From Culex pipiens pallens (Eukaryota > Arthropoda > Insecta > Diptera > Culicidae), in the NCBI RefSeq assembly GCF_016801865.2, contig NC_068937.1:14441605-14505604 (forward strand): a DNA stretch of 64,000 nt. Direction: 5' to 3'. The position numbers and the translations under genes were made by a program. The notes beneath the pieces were generated by a model, which had not been told where the DNA came from, ran no database searches, and worked only from the letters and a program-made list of their open reading frames with translations. Below, piece by piece: positions 45,816-57,863 of the stretch; the first letter of the stretch is position 1; every line of letters begins with the position of its first letter.

Positions 45816-48796
45816 AAATACCCAAATAAGAGCCTTCAACCCTAAAAAAGATAACCAATCCAGCAAACCAGGATCGGCTTCTCACCTCGGGGGCAAACTT
45901 TGCTCGATGTGTCGCGTTCGGCACTATACACAATCCTTAAATCCTTCTTCCAGCTGACGTTTTATCCTCGCTTGCTTGCACTCATTCTGCTGCCTACATT
46001 CAGGGGCGCTAGATATCGTTCATTATATTTATTCCGTCTCTGATGGTGTCTCTTTTCGTTTCTCGCAGACGGATGTTTTTTTAAGGTGCACATTTTTTTC
46101 CAGTTCAAACGCTTTTGAAGCCCGTCTCCTATCGGCTCCTGGCCAGGCCGGATCGTTAGTGCAATTTTAGAGAGACAAACCCCGACCGACAAAGCTTCTT
46201 TCTGGTTGAACAAAGTGTTGGACCTTTCTTTTTTTTAATTCTGTCTCGTGTCTGCCGTTTTATTGAATCCCCTCCATTGCGGGACGAGGATTTTCGAGCA
46301 AAAGACATGTCGGTTCCAAACGAACTTTTTCGAAAACCTGGCATGAATCGGTTTAGTCCGGGCCAGAGGGTGGAAATAAAGGAAATAAAATGCAATTTGC
46401 GTGTCCGAAAGTGCACACACGCCATTTAGGGAGAACGTGCTTCATTTGGCAGTGATTGATGTTATTATTTCGTGTGTCTGTGTGTTTTTGTGGCGGGTTT
46501 TTGTTTCAGTGTTGTCACAACAGAGGCTGGTGAGCAAGTAATTAACAGATTGAATAGGGTTGAAATTGATAAGGAAGGCCATAAAAAGAGTATTGTCGTG
46601 ATGATATGATAGCAGTTCTGAATACAACTATTTAACTTGTTTGAAATAGAATAATAAGATAAATTACGTGAAATAACAGTGGATATTTTTCTCAGTGTAA
46701 AAAATACGCTTTCTTCATCCAAACTATCTTTTATGATTTTGACAATCCAAGCTTACTCACTTGAGTAACTTGTCAATTTAGACGTTTTTCACTTAAACTC
46801 TATTCTTATTTTTATGGTTATGAATGTGTGACAAAATCTCGAAGATCATAAGGTCGAACTTTGAAAAAATGTCTCAAATTTGTGAATTTATTTTTAATAA
46901 CATTTTGGGACCTTTTTAAACTTTTATATGAGCAGTTTTTGAACACATGTTGAAAAATAGATGGATTGCAAACATATTTAAATTTATAAGTTTTTAATTG
47001 TGTTTTTGTAATAGTTTTGGGATAATTTTAAAATCAAGCTCAACTTTTGGAATGGTCCAAAATGAATAATATTCCCCTAAAATTAATAAATTTCATGTTT
47101 TAGGCAAAACATGACAAAATAAACCATTTAAAAAAATCTTTTATTGAGAAGATCAGAAAATTTCGCAAAAGCAACAGAAATATCGCCAGTGGAAAATTAA
47201 ATGCTAAGAAATTAATTTTCCTCGATTTGAAGGCTGTAAAAAATTGTAAATTTTCTCAACTCTTCACAATTATTTTCAGCTTTTCTTCTAAGAATTATTT
47301 TTTAAACTCAAAAAACCTGAACAAAATTCGAAAATTTATACCTAAAAGTAGCTACAACTTAAAAACGGTACATTATAACAAAAAAATACATTTTGAATTT
47401 TTTTTATCCAAATTTTTGAATTTTTAAAAATCTTTGTTTTCAAAAATTTATATTTTCAAGTTAAGTCATATAAAACGTATAAAAAAATCGAAAAATTCAA
47501 CAGCACATACTTTTGGGAAAGCAACTTTTGGTCATAAAAACATAAAAAATTAGATATTTTTTTGCCGTGTACGTAATCATAACCTACAACTTTGCCGAAG
47601 ACACCAAATCGATCAGAAAATCCTTTTTCATGATACAGAATTTTATACGCTTACTAACCCATTTTGTATGACCACCCCCCAAATGTAAAAAAAAATAATC
47701 GCGAATCAAAATCAAAAAAATAAAATTAAAAGATCGCGGAAAAAATTGCAAAATTATTGATAATTCCTGTTTTGTTCTTTAAAAACTAAGCTTTTTTTTT
47801 TAATAATTTTACACAAAAAAAAATGTGAATTTACTCGACAAGGAAAACATAAATCACATGGAAACTCAGTTGATGTTAACTTGAGATTCGACGTAAACGG
47901 TTTAATTACACGTAAAATCATGTTTTTACGTATAATTTGTTGCAAATTTACATCAAATTGCATTTAAATTTAAATGTTTGATGACGTGCAAAAGTGTTAC
48001 ATTATAAATGATGTAACATTCGGAAAAATTTTCTTGTGTGTAGATTCAAAACCTATATTTGTAAATTTTGTAATCTTTCCAAACAAATCTGGTATTTTTT
48101 TTGCAATGTTTTGTAAAATTTTAAAATTCAAAAAGATTTGTAAATAAAGTTTGATTTACACTAATTTTGAAAGTATAGTTTGATGATTTTTACTCAAATT
48201 GGGGTAAATTACTCTCAGTTTTTAACGGTTCTAGGAAACTTACAAAAAATGACATTTACTTCAACTAATTCGCTTTTAAAAATATTTTAAGCAAATATGT
48301 CCTATTTTGCAATATTTTGTTGAATTTTAATGTTTAATCAGATTTATTAAAAATAGTTCGACTTAGAACTAATACTGTAAGAATAATTTTCTTTCGAGTA
48401 AAAAATTACAATTTTTTATGATTTCTATCAAATTTATCAAAATTTGACATTTTCCACAACAAATTATTTGACCATTTTAAGGAAATATGTTCTTTTTTGC
48501 AATATTTGTGTAAGTTTTTATTTAGTAAGTATTTTATTCGGTCAAAGTTTGACAGTTTAAGATAAATGAAAAATTTAGATAATTATTACGATTTTTTCTA
48601 CAGTTTTATTCCGTTTTTAAGACTTCTTAGCAAATTTTCAAAGTTTTACAGTTGTGACAAAAACATGCTTCTAAGTTTAATGATTTTGGAAGGGCATCTA
48701 AAGTTTCAAGGTCAAAAGGACAAAAGGTCATAGCAAAATGTTTTGTTTTTCAAATCCTTCAGAAGTTGTAAACGTCAAACATATTTTTGAAAAATT
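45816..48796. other. sdk intron 2, unique then AT-rich sequence
   Basis: 45.8-46.5 kb is unique and moderate in G+C. From 46.7 kb it is AT-rich with decayed repeats. One is about 47569-47660 (AAGACACCAAATCGATCAGA), which recurs at 55503-55592 and 55800. No gene is recognised. Confidence 0.4.
47812..48040. mobile_element. Possible small MITE
   Basis: The ends CACAAAAAAAAATGTG and TTTTCTTGTGTG are imperfect inverted repeats next to TA on both sides. Length about 229 bp. Tentative. Confidence 0.3.
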
Positions 48797-50155
48797 TATA
48801 GGGTAATTCTCCGCCAACTCACACAGCAGTTGCCCCGACCCCTCTTCGATTTGCGTGAAACTTTGTCCTAAAGGGTAACTTTTGTCCCTGATCACGAATC
48901 CGAGGTCCGTTTTTTGATATCTCGTGACGGAGGGGCGGTACGACCCCTTCCATTTTTGCACATGCGAAAAAAGAGGTGTTTTTCAATAATTTGCAGCCTG
49001 AAACGGTGATGAGATAGAAATTTGGTGTCAAAGGGACTTTTATGTAAAATTAGACGCCCGATTTGATGGCGTAATCAGAATTCCGAAAAAACGTATTTTT
49101 CATCGAAAAAAACACTAAAAAAGTTTTAAAAATTCTCCCATTTTCCGTTACTCGACTGTAAAAAATTTTGGAACATGTCATTTTATGGGAAATTTAATGT
49201 ACTTTTCGAATCTACATTGTCCCAGAAGGGTCATTTTTTCATTTAGAACAAAATTTTTCATTTTAAAATTTCGTGTTTTTTCTAACTTTGCAGGGTTATT
49301 TTTTAGAGTGTAACAATGTTCTACAAAGTTGTAGAGCAGACAATTACAAAAATTTTGATATATATACATAAGGGGTTTGCTTATAAACATCACAAGTTAT
49401 CACGATTTTACGAAAAAAAGTTTTAAAAAAGTTGGTCGTCATCGATCATGGCCGTTCATGGTCACCCGCGACAGACACGGACGACGAAACAAAGAGAAAC
49501 GCAAAAAGTAACTTTTTCAAAACTTTTTTTCGTAAAATCGCGATAACTTGTGATGTTTATAAGCAAACCCCTTATGTCTATATATCAAAATTTTTGTAAT
49601 TGTCTGCTCTACAACTTTGTAGAACATTGTTACACTCTAAAAAATAACCCTGCAAAGTTAGAAAAAACACGAAATTTTAAAATGAAAAATTTTGTTCTAA
49701 ATGAAAAAATGACCCTTCTGGGACAATGTAGATTCGAAAAGTACATTAAATTTCCCATAAAATGACATGTTCCAAAATTTTTTACAGTCGAGTAACGGAA
49801 AATGGGAGAATTTTTAAAACTTTTTTATTGTTTTTTTCGATGAAAAATACGTTTTTTCGGAATTCTGAGTACGCCATCAAATCGGGCGTCTAATTTTACA
49901 TAAAAGTCCCTTTGATGCCAAATTTCTATCTCATCACCGTTTCAGGCTGCAAATTATTGAAAAACACCTCTTTTTTCGCATGTTCAAAAATGGAAGGGGT
50001 CGTACCGCCCCTCCGTCACGAGATATCAAAAAACGGACCTCGGATTCGTGATCAGGGACAAAAGTTACCCCTTAGGACAAAGTTTCACGCAAATCGAAGA
50101 GGGGTCGGGGCAACTTTTCCCGATTTCGTGTGAGTTGGTAGAGAATTACCCTATA
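48797..50155. mobile_element. Foldback element 2: 1.36-kb near-perfect palindrome
   Basis: TATAGGGTAATTCTC at the left matches GAGAATTACCCTATA at the right. Arms of about 620 bp are almost perfectly complementary around a loop of about 90 bp (49425-49515). The same 71-codon frame appears once on each strand as a consequence. It carries no transposase and is a non-autonomous palindromic element in sdk intron 2. Confidence 0.9.
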
Positions 50156-51688
50156 TCTTTTCTAAACAAATTTAAATTTTTTTTTGTAAAAAAAAAAAAT
50201 GTTTTCTGAGTCTATCAAACAAGACAAGAGTGGCATGATTGTTGCTTTAAAAATACAAAATTTATTTTTTGACATTCTACCATTTTCCACTTTTGACCAT
50301 TTTGGACAGTTCTAGAGTTTTTTCAAAGGTTCAATGAAATGATTTTTTTTCATTCTTGGGTTCTAAGTGTTTTCAAGATGTATTCCAAAACATTCAAAAA
50401 AATATTTCAAAAAAACTTCAGTTTACCTTTTGTCTCAAAAAATAAAATAAAATCAAAAGAAAACAATCCACAGAAAAAAATCCGCTGAAATTTGCCCGGA
50501 AAAAGGTCAAATTTTCACATTGCAAAAAATCTCCATAACCGGATGTTAGGTTTCGTGCGAACTAACTATTTTGACAGCTGACAAACCCGCCTTACCTTAC
50601 TTATCTACATACATTGAGCTGCGGGTTTGTTTGCATCAGATTTGCTATCTCTTTCTAACAAAAGTTTTTTTTGTCATGCGACTTCTAGCTGGTTTTTTTG
50701 ACTGACCGCCCGATATGTCAGCCAACATATTTCGCAGGGACTGTGACAGCTCGAGCTCGATCATTGTTTGCATCAGGACACTGTGACGAGAAGTTCGTCA
50801 TTTTTGGGTTAAATTATATTTTTTTTCACTGGGCCTTATTTACTAACAAACTTCTTTTCTTCTAAGTTCAACGAAAATCTATCAATTACGAGAAGAGTAA
50901 GGAAGCGTTAACGTCCAAACCGCAACCCAAAAAATACGTTAAAAAGTAAAGACCTTGACTTGCGCCTAATTACACCCCGCCTAATCGTGCACGAACGCCA
51001 AAGGTTCAAATTCAAACTCGTTCGATCGGCCTCTGAACTCTTTCGTTTTTTTTCCGTTGTCTTATACCCACCACCACCGCAACAATTATTATTCAAAATC
51101 GAACAGGAAGATTATAATTACCCACCACTTTTGGGAACTCTTTTGCTTTCAGTTTGCACGTCAAGCGCGTTCGCTTCACTTTCGCCTTAAATATCCCCCC
51201 TCCAAAAAATAAAAACCCACTTATTATCTAGGATGACAGCTCAAAAACAACAAAAAATAAAAATCCTGAGCTTTTCCTGTTGCTTCCCCGTTTATTTTGC
51301 AAACGAACCGAACTTTTATTCTGCCACAGCGAATTAACGAAACTTTTCAAAGTGGCTTGAAACTTTAATCACTTTAGAGGTGGGTGACGAAAAGTGGCTT
51401 TCTTAAACATGATTAATTTTTAATCAGCGTGTGGCTCCTAGGTTGTCTTCACCAATTCATCTCGAACAAAGTGGGTGTGGGTCGTTAATGCAGCTTAAGG
51501 GCGATAAGCACTCATAATTAATGCAGGTGCGATTGATCGACCATTTCGAACCCCCGGTCCGAGCAGCGTGATGAAGCTATGAATTTTAAATTTAAGGGGG
51601 GTCGCTCTGAAAAGGGTCAATTTCCGAAAACTGGACCAAACTAATCAAAACTTGTTTTTTCGTTCTCTCTGTCTAATTTTTATTGCAG
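50156..51688. other. sdk intron 2, 3' end
   Basis: AT-rich followed by unique moderate-G+C sequence leading to the exon 3 acceptor. Open frames near 50.9-51.2 kb on both strands lack domains. Confidence 0.4.
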
Positions 51689-51865
51689 GTTATCCGCAGC
51701 CAATGTACCGGTGGCTGAAGAACGGTGTCCCGGTGGGGGACTTTGACACCAGTCAGTATTTGAAGATCCAGAGTACGACCCGGGAGGACGCCGGATCGTA
51801 CCAGTGTTTGGCGAAGAACGACGCCGGGACGATATTCAGCGAGAAGATTGACGTCGTGGTGGCAT
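51689..51865 (+). CDS. sdk: sdk exon 3: C-terminal half of Ig1
   Basis: The acceptor TTTTTATTGCAG|GT and donor GCAT|GTAAGT are clean. The exon encodes residues 55-113, completing Ig1. The core tryptophan is in Tyr-Arg-Trp-Leu-Lys (Trp63), and the second cysteine is in the Asp-Ala-Gly-Ser-Tyr-Gln-Cys motif (Cys94), pairing with Cys51 from exon 2. A Gly-Val-Pro-Val turn and the G-strand Asp-Val-Val-Val complete an I-set fold. Splicing is phase 1 on both sides: T plus AT from the next exon makes Tyr114. It is isolated between a 16.3-kb intron and a 4.1-kb intron. Confidence 0.95.
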
Positions 51866-54104
51866 GTAAGTAGATATTTTGGATTTCGCATAAGATGTTT
51901 TGTAAATTTAAGATTCCATTTGAACGTATCCTAATTTAGTTTTTCCAAATAAAGGCAAATATACAATTTAAAGTTCATTTTAGGTAATATCACATTAAAA
52001 ATTATTTTAAAAAAAATTATAAATTAATGTATCCAACAAAAATGTAATCTTCAAACATTCTAATTTTCAAATCATAAAAACTTCAAAACTTTAAATTACC
52101 AATTTTTCATATCAGTGGACAGTTTTCCATACAAACGTAACCGCCATCTAAGATGATTTTTATTCAAGGGCTGCATCGAGGCAGCACAATTCTTTAAAAT
52201 GTTCAACAAGAGTTGAAACAAATAAATGACGTACCAAATTGAATAAATTGAATTCTTTTATGTATGTTTAAGCTTTGTCGTTTGTTGAATTTTAGAAGGT
52301 TGAAAATTTGATTAGTTCAATAATTACCTTTTTTTTACATAAAACATATTTTAAAAATGTGAAGTTTAACAGAAACTGATAAAAATTTCACTGGTTTCTA
52401 ATGTAAAATTACACATTTTTTTGACACAAGATCTGTCACAAATTAATTAATTTGATTATTTTTTAAATTAAATTAAGACTGTTCTTTTTTTAAATATTTT
52501 TTAAAAGTTTTTGTCACCCCCTCCCCGCTCCCTTTTCGAAATCGGCTCGAAAAATAAAGGAACATTTTTTTCAAAAACTTCAAAATTTAAATGAAACGGC
52601 AATCAGCTGAAATCAATTTCAATTGCATTCCCCTATGTTAATAGCCATTTTAGAATGTTTGGGTTTATTCAAAAATCTTCAGAGCTTTTGAAAATTATCG
52701 ACATTTTTTGAAAACTAAAAAATGGGTAATTTAAAATTTTATTTTCATGTTAAAATGACTTCGATTTTTTTGTTTTTTTTTTTTAATGCTTGTCTATACT
52801 TCGATAGAACTAAAAAGTCTTTTTTTACAATTTCACATTTTTTGGAAAAGCACTTAAAATTAGTATTTTATTTTTAAATGTCTTCTTGATAATTGCATTT
52901 AGAAACTTTATTTTTTATTGATGGTTTTCAAAATAATGTCGAAGGGAAAATCAAGGAAAAATTCTGTTTCATACTTTATTTTCGAAACAAAAAGGTCTTA
53001 AATCTAAGATATTTTGTGAAACTTTGAAGAACTTTTGTAATAAATTTAGATTAAGATTCATATATTTTGATCACTGTCAATAAAAATTAGTATTACAACA
53101 AAACAAACCAGTGCCTTGAGTTCGCATTTCAGCAAAGTCGATTCCTAAAAAGTCGATCTTCTAAAATTTTCATGCAGTTAATCCATTTAAGGGTTAATTG
53201 CCTGCGATTTTAATTTTTATTATATTATTTTTACAACTCTTATCTATATAGATAAGTACGGAGCTCGAACTGAAATTCCGAAAAACAAAAATCTTAAAAA
53301 TCAAAAAATAATCAAAATTACACATTTTTTTAATTTCTGAGCGCCCAATTTTTCGAATTAAAGATTGTAAAATATTTAAAAAGTAGAATATTTTAAAATT
53401 CACGACATTTCAAATTCTATTTTTTTCAAGTGATTTTGTTTTTTAAATTATTAAATTATTGAATTTTAGATTTTTCAACCCCGAATTTTTAAATTTTTGA
53501 ATTTCAAAATTTATTGCATTTAAAATTTTTAAATCAATAAATTTAAATATTTTTTGAATTTTGAGTTTATTTTTTATTTTTGCATTTTTGTTTGTTTGAA
53601 TGTTAGATTTATTGTTTATTTTTAAAATTTCTAAATTTTCAAAGCCATTTATAAGCTACGTAGAAACTTTTGTTAAAATTCCAGACGGCCCCCCATGTGG
53701 ACAATAATTGTCTACAAAAAATACTTTTTTTCTGTATGGAGCGTCCATAAGATGTTCTCGTTGTTTATGGATGGCCGGAATTAAAAACATTGAATCTGTT
53801 GATTTTTAAATCTTCGAATTATTGAACTTTAGTAAAAAAAATATTTTGAATTTTACAATTTCTGGCATTTAAATTTTTAATCTAAAATTTTTGAATTTTT
53901 TTTTAATTTTACATTTTTAAATTTTAATTTTTTGAATTTCAAATTAAACATTTTTGAATTGAATTTTTTAATTTTAAATTTTTTAATTTTAAATTTTTTA
54001 ATTTTAAATTTTTTAATTTTGTTTATTTAATTTTAAATTTCTGTTTTGAATTAAAAATTTGGGAATTTAAAATTTTTTAATTTTAATTTTTAATTTAAAA
54101 TTTC
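51866..54104. other. sdk intron 3, AT-rich sequence
   Basis: Very AT-rich. A dispersed-repeat segment lies at 53680-53780, with AATTCCAGACGGCC and GGATGGCCGGAATT at its ends as inverted repeats, related to the copy at 17.25 kb. No other feature. Confidence 0.45.
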
Positions 54105-54365
54105 TGAATTTTAAATTTTTGAATTTAAAATTTTTGAATTTAAAATTTTTGAATTTAAAATTTTTGAATTTAAAATTTTTGAATTTAAAATTTTTGAATT
54201 TTAAATTTTTGAATTTTAAATTTTTGAATTTTAAATTTTTGAATTTGAAATTTTTGAATTTTAAATTTTTGAATTTTAAATTTTTGAATTTTAAATTTTT
54301 GAATTTAAAATTTTTGAATTTAAAATTTTTGAATTTTAAATTTTTGAATTTTTAATTTTTAAATT
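54105..54365. repeat. 15-bp repeat (GAATTTAAAATTTTT)n
   Basis: About 17 tandem copies with a single A/T polymorphism (GAATTTAAAA or GAATTTTAAA). It generates an open frame of repeated Asn-Leu-Lys-Phe-Leu that has no coding meaning. Degenerate versions extend on both sides. Confidence 0.88.
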
Positions 54366-54647
54366 TTTAAATTTTTAAAAAATTTAAAAATTTAAAATTC
54401 AAAAATTTAAAATTTAAAAATTTGAAATTCAAAAATTTAAAATTCAGGATTGTTTTTGATTTTTGAATTTAAAATTTTTATTTTTTAATTTTTTTAATTT
54501 CTGATTTTTAAATTCAAAATTTGTGAGCTTAAAATGTTTTGAATTTTTGCTTGAATTTATTTTCATAGACCAATAATTTAAATAGGTGTTTAAATTTTAC
54601 ATTTTCTAAATTTATTTTTTTAAATAGATCAAAATCAAATTATTCGC

Positions 54648-55024
54648 TCTACAGCATTGCCTTGGCGTTCTCGATTGCGAGATTCCTACTCGAAACTAGG
54701 TGTCCGAAGGCTTGATTGTTGAGGAAATTGCAAACCTCTTTTTACACCTTAGCTTCCATCCACCCCGGGATTCGAACTGACGACCTTTGTGAGTCCAACT
54801 GCCTACCAGCGACTCCACCGAGATAGGACCCAGGGAGACGACTCCTACACCTGGACTGAGCTAACGACCTAACCTTTTTAGGTTAGTCCGGGGCCAACAT
54901 TAACTTCCCGTCCAACGGAAGGCGTGATCAGTCGTCTCAAAATTTGCCACCGGGACCTTCTGGGATCGAACCCAGGCCGACTGGGTGAGAGGCAATCACG
55001 CTTACCCCTACACCACGGTCCCAG
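54648..55024 (-). mobile_element. Composite SINE with two tRNA-like heads (Twin-like)
   Basis: On the minus strand the element starts with a tRNA-Glu-like domain (55022-54952; six paired acceptor bases GGGACC/GGTCCC, loop CTCTCAC, box B GGGTTCGATCC). After about 115 bp it has a second tRNA-like domain (about 54834-54762; box-B-like AGTTCGAATCC), then a non-tRNA tail ending near 54648. Two tRNA-related regions in tandem recall the Twin SINE family described from Culex pipiens, but I could not compare sequences and the spacer here seems longer than reported for Twin. Confidence 0.6.
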
Positions 55025-56012
55025 TTAAATAGATATTCATTTTAAAAATTCAGATATTTGCAAAATTTTAGAACTTGGCCTTTTTTTAATTTTGAACTTC
55101 TATTTTTTTGTTAAATTTTTGTGAAATGATATTTGGTCGAGCCTTTAATTCCTTTTTTATATCATAATGAGCAAAAAATTAAAACCGCCAATTGAATTTT
55201 TGGCATTTCAAGATTCTGCGTTTTGAGAATTAAATTTTTTTTAGGCGTTTGTAATCTTCAGTCGCATTCAACTATGCAAGTTTAAATTATTTGATTTTTT
55301 CATCAAAACTGAGTATTTAAAAACATTTAAAGTAATTTCTGATTGCAAAATTAACTTTGCATCTATTTTTTTTTTAATTGGCTAGAATATTTCAAAGAAT
55401 GTAATTTAAAAAAATGTCTTTCTGATCTGGAACCAGATTTTACCGAAAATATAAAAATACGTATTTAGGCAATTCTATTTTTAGTCATAAAAAGTCGAGA
55501 TTTTTTTCTGCGTACCTATTTTTCTAAAAATACCCAATCATAATCTAAAACTTTATAGAAGAATCCAAATTGATCAGAAAATCCCCTCTTAAGATACAGT
55601 TTTTTAATGTTCGCATGCCCATTCTGCATGACCAGCTCGCACAATTGTATGGAGCCTTGTATGGAAAAACTAATGATGCAAAATGGCTTCTTTTGACAAA
55701 GGGATTGCAGGGGAAAAGTTCCGTTCAAAATAGTTAAAATTAAAATTCTTTCAAAAAAAAAATGCGAAAATCTAGAGAATTGATCGTAAAATTTTATCGA
55801 AGACACCAAATCGATACGAAAAATATTCTTTAGAAACTAATTTTGATTTTTTTTTCAAAATAAAACAGTAAGCTAAAATTTAATGGTTTTTTTTTCAAAT
55901 ATTTTTAATATCTGTATACCGTGGAGAACTTCCCTTATCCCATTAAAAAAGTGGAGCATCAAGATTTCAAAGAGTTGAAAAACTAATCATTCCAAATTTC
56001 TCAACCTTCCAG
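55025..56012. other. sdk intron 3, 3' end
   Basis: AT-rich with two fragments of the dispersed repeat also seen at 47.57 kb (55503-55700 and 55780-55830). It ends at the exon 4 acceptor. Confidence 0.45.
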
Positions 56013-56888
56013 ATATGGGCATCTTCGAGGACCTCACCGAGCAGATCGTGTCGGTGCAGTCGGGCTACCCGGCGATCCTGAACCTGTCCCGGATCGAGTC
56101 CGGGCCAGCACCGTCGGTAACGTGGCAAACGGAGGACGGTCCGCTGAACTACGACATCAAGTACGCAACGACGGCGAGCAACCAGCTGATCATCCTGAGC
56201 GTGGACGAGAACGACATGAAGAGCTACCAGGCGAGGGCGATCAACACCCAGATTGGAAAGGAGGAGATCAGTGCGTTGATCAGGGTTAACGTTACGGAGG
56301 GTTCGTACGGGGAGGTCGCGCCGGAGATTATCGTCGAGCCGAAGAGTATCAAGGTGGTGCGGGGTGAGCAGACGGTGCAGCTGGAGTGCATTGCCAACGC
56401 GAGGCCACTGCACGAGCTGGAGACGATCTGGTTGAAGGACGGGATTCCGGTGGAGAACGCCGGGATTTCGTACGCCCATACGGATCCGTGGAATAGGACG
56501 TTGGCGCTGTTGTACGTGAACTTGACGCATACCGGGCAGTACACCTGTCAGGTGCAGATGAGGACCGGCGGACATCCGACGGTGCACTCGGTGGCGACGG
56601 TGACCGTGCAGGAACCTCCGTCGTTCTTCACGCCGTTCCGGACGGAAACCCTGGGGGAGTACGGATCGAAGACGGTGCTACCGTGCGACGTGATTGGGGA
56701 GCCGGTGCCGTACGTGACCTGGTTCCGGAACGCTGAAGGACTGGATCTTTCAACGGATCGCTACCAGGTGCAGGACGATCACTCGCTGGTGATCAAGAAG
56801 CTCAGCATGGAGGACTCCGCCATGTTCCAGTGCTTGGCGAGCAACGAAGCTGGTGAAAAGTCCAGCTACACCTGGTTGAAGGTCAAAA
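56013..56888 (+). CDS. sdk: sdk exon 4: Ig2, Ig3 and Ig4
   Basis: This large exon (876 bp, phase 1 in and out; acceptor CTTCCAG|AT, donor AAAA|GTAAGT) encodes residues 114-405. Ig2 (about 115-207) keeps the core Trp151 and the strand pattern, but its two disulfide positions are Ser139 and Ala187, so it has no canonical disulfide. As I recall, vertebrate Sidekick Ig2 also lacks the pair, so this is likely a family trait rather than damage. Ig3 (about 215-313) has Cys239, Trp253 and Cys292. Ig4 (about 315-404) has Cys338, Trp350 and Cys387. N-glycosylation sequons occur at Asn206, Asn274 and Asn283. In the family the first four Ig domains form the homophilic recognition region. G+C is much higher than in the surrounding introns. 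Confidence 0.96.
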
Positions 56889-57071
56889 GTAAGTACCCCT
56901 TTTCGGTAAACCCTCCGTGGGACCCTCAACCCGAGACATTGAGACCCCACGAAGATCACACTCGATCATGCCTAATTCTAACAAATGAAACCTCCATATC
57001 TTCATGTCTGCATTGTGCGTGTCCTAACCTCCCCATAACCTAACCCAACCCAAAAACCCCCCGCTCCAAAG

Positions 57072-57353
57072 ACCTAACCCTGTCCACAACGCCCCCGCCG
57101 GAAGCACTCCGGCGCCAGCTGGTCCTCTACAACCAGTTTGTCCGCAACAAGCGTCTGGCGCAGCCGAGGATCATCCGGGTGCGCAACTCGGCCGCCGGGG
57201 ACACCTCGGTAGAACCGCCCTCCGGAGTGGTCACCGTTGCACCAGCGGCGGCGACCGCGACGCCGGGTCGAACCCGCAAAAAGGCCACCGGAAGTCCGGC
57301 CAACAGTTTGAGGAATGCGGCGGAGGAAATGGCTAAAAGCGGCGATGGGAGAC
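57072..57353 (+). CDS. sdk: sdk exon 5: probable cassette exon between Ig4 and Ig5
   Basis: The frame is open for 94 codons between a weak acceptor (C-rich, poor in T, ending CCAAAG) and a good donor (GAC|GTAAGG), phase 1 on both sides. Including or skipping it keeps the frame of the next exon. The product (residues 406-499 if included) is not Ig-like. It starts with an Asn-Leu-Thr sequon, has a basic stretch around Leu-Arg-Arg-Gln and Arg-Asn-Lys-Arg, then an Ala/Pro/Thr-rich low-complexity tail and more basic residues. It would act as a flexible, positively charged linker between Ig4 and Ig5. High G+C and lack of stops support coding. The cassette status is inferred from the symmetric phase and weak acceptor. 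Constitutive use is possible. Confidence 0.7.
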
Positions 57354-57549
57354 GTAAGGAGAAGATTGTTCTTCACGTTGTTGTTGTTGTTTCCCCCTCT
57401 CCTGAGTTGTTCCGGATACCTTTTTTTATTGTTACTTAGACTAGACTAGTTGCACTACCTACACCGTTCTGGGTTTTGTTTTGGGACTAAGGGTCGATCA
57501 ATCGCATATTTTTTTTCTTCTAAAGTATAAATATAAATCTTTGTTTACT

Positions 57550-57628
57550 CTGACCGAGCCACTTGGGTAAGTGGTAACGCTTCCGCCTCGTAAGCGGTAG
57601 ATCGGAGTTCAAATCCCGGCTTGGACCA
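57550..57628 (+). pseudogene. tRNA-Thr(CGT)-like sequence, probable SINE head
   Basis: The anticodon stem-loop CCGC-CTCGTAA-GCGG gives CGT, and a box-B-like GAGTTCAAATCC follows. A seven-base acceptor pairing (GACCGAG with CTTGGAC) has one mismatch. The D arm lacks the usual linker and the T stem has two mismatches. It lies in sdk intron 5. I favour a tRNA-derived SINE or pseudogene over a functional gene. Confidence 0.5.
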
Positions 57629-57863
57629 ACACAACTGGTGATCTTTTTCCTTCAGGATTTGACTGCTTAGTAAAAGGAACGTAGTGTATCGTCACAAGCT
57701 GGACTTTATAAAAATTAAAAAAAAGTAATCATATAAAAATCTAAAAATTAAAAAAGATTATTTCATATAATACATAATAATTTTTTTTTTTTTTCAAATA
57801 AGACATAAGCAACGGCCTTTTTGGATAAAAGATTTAAGAGCGAGTTTTTTACCAATGTGTAAC

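Noticed and set aside
49178..49765. Identical 71-codon frames on opposite strands
   Set aside because: They are mirror copies produced by the arms of the palindromic element at 48797-50155 and lack any domain.
54119..54355. 78-codon Asn-Leu-Lys-Phe-Leu repeat frame
   Set aside because: By-product of the 15-bp AT-only tandem repeat.
56889..57043. Read-through of sdk exon 4 to a stop at 57043
   Set aside because: A strong donor (AAAA|GTAAGT) ends the exon at 56888; the extension is C-rich intron sequence. A retained-intron isoform cannot be excluded but nothing supports it.
57550..57628. Functional tRNA-Thr(CGT)
   Set aside because: D arm and T stem are defective despite a good anticodon loop; SINE origin is more likely.
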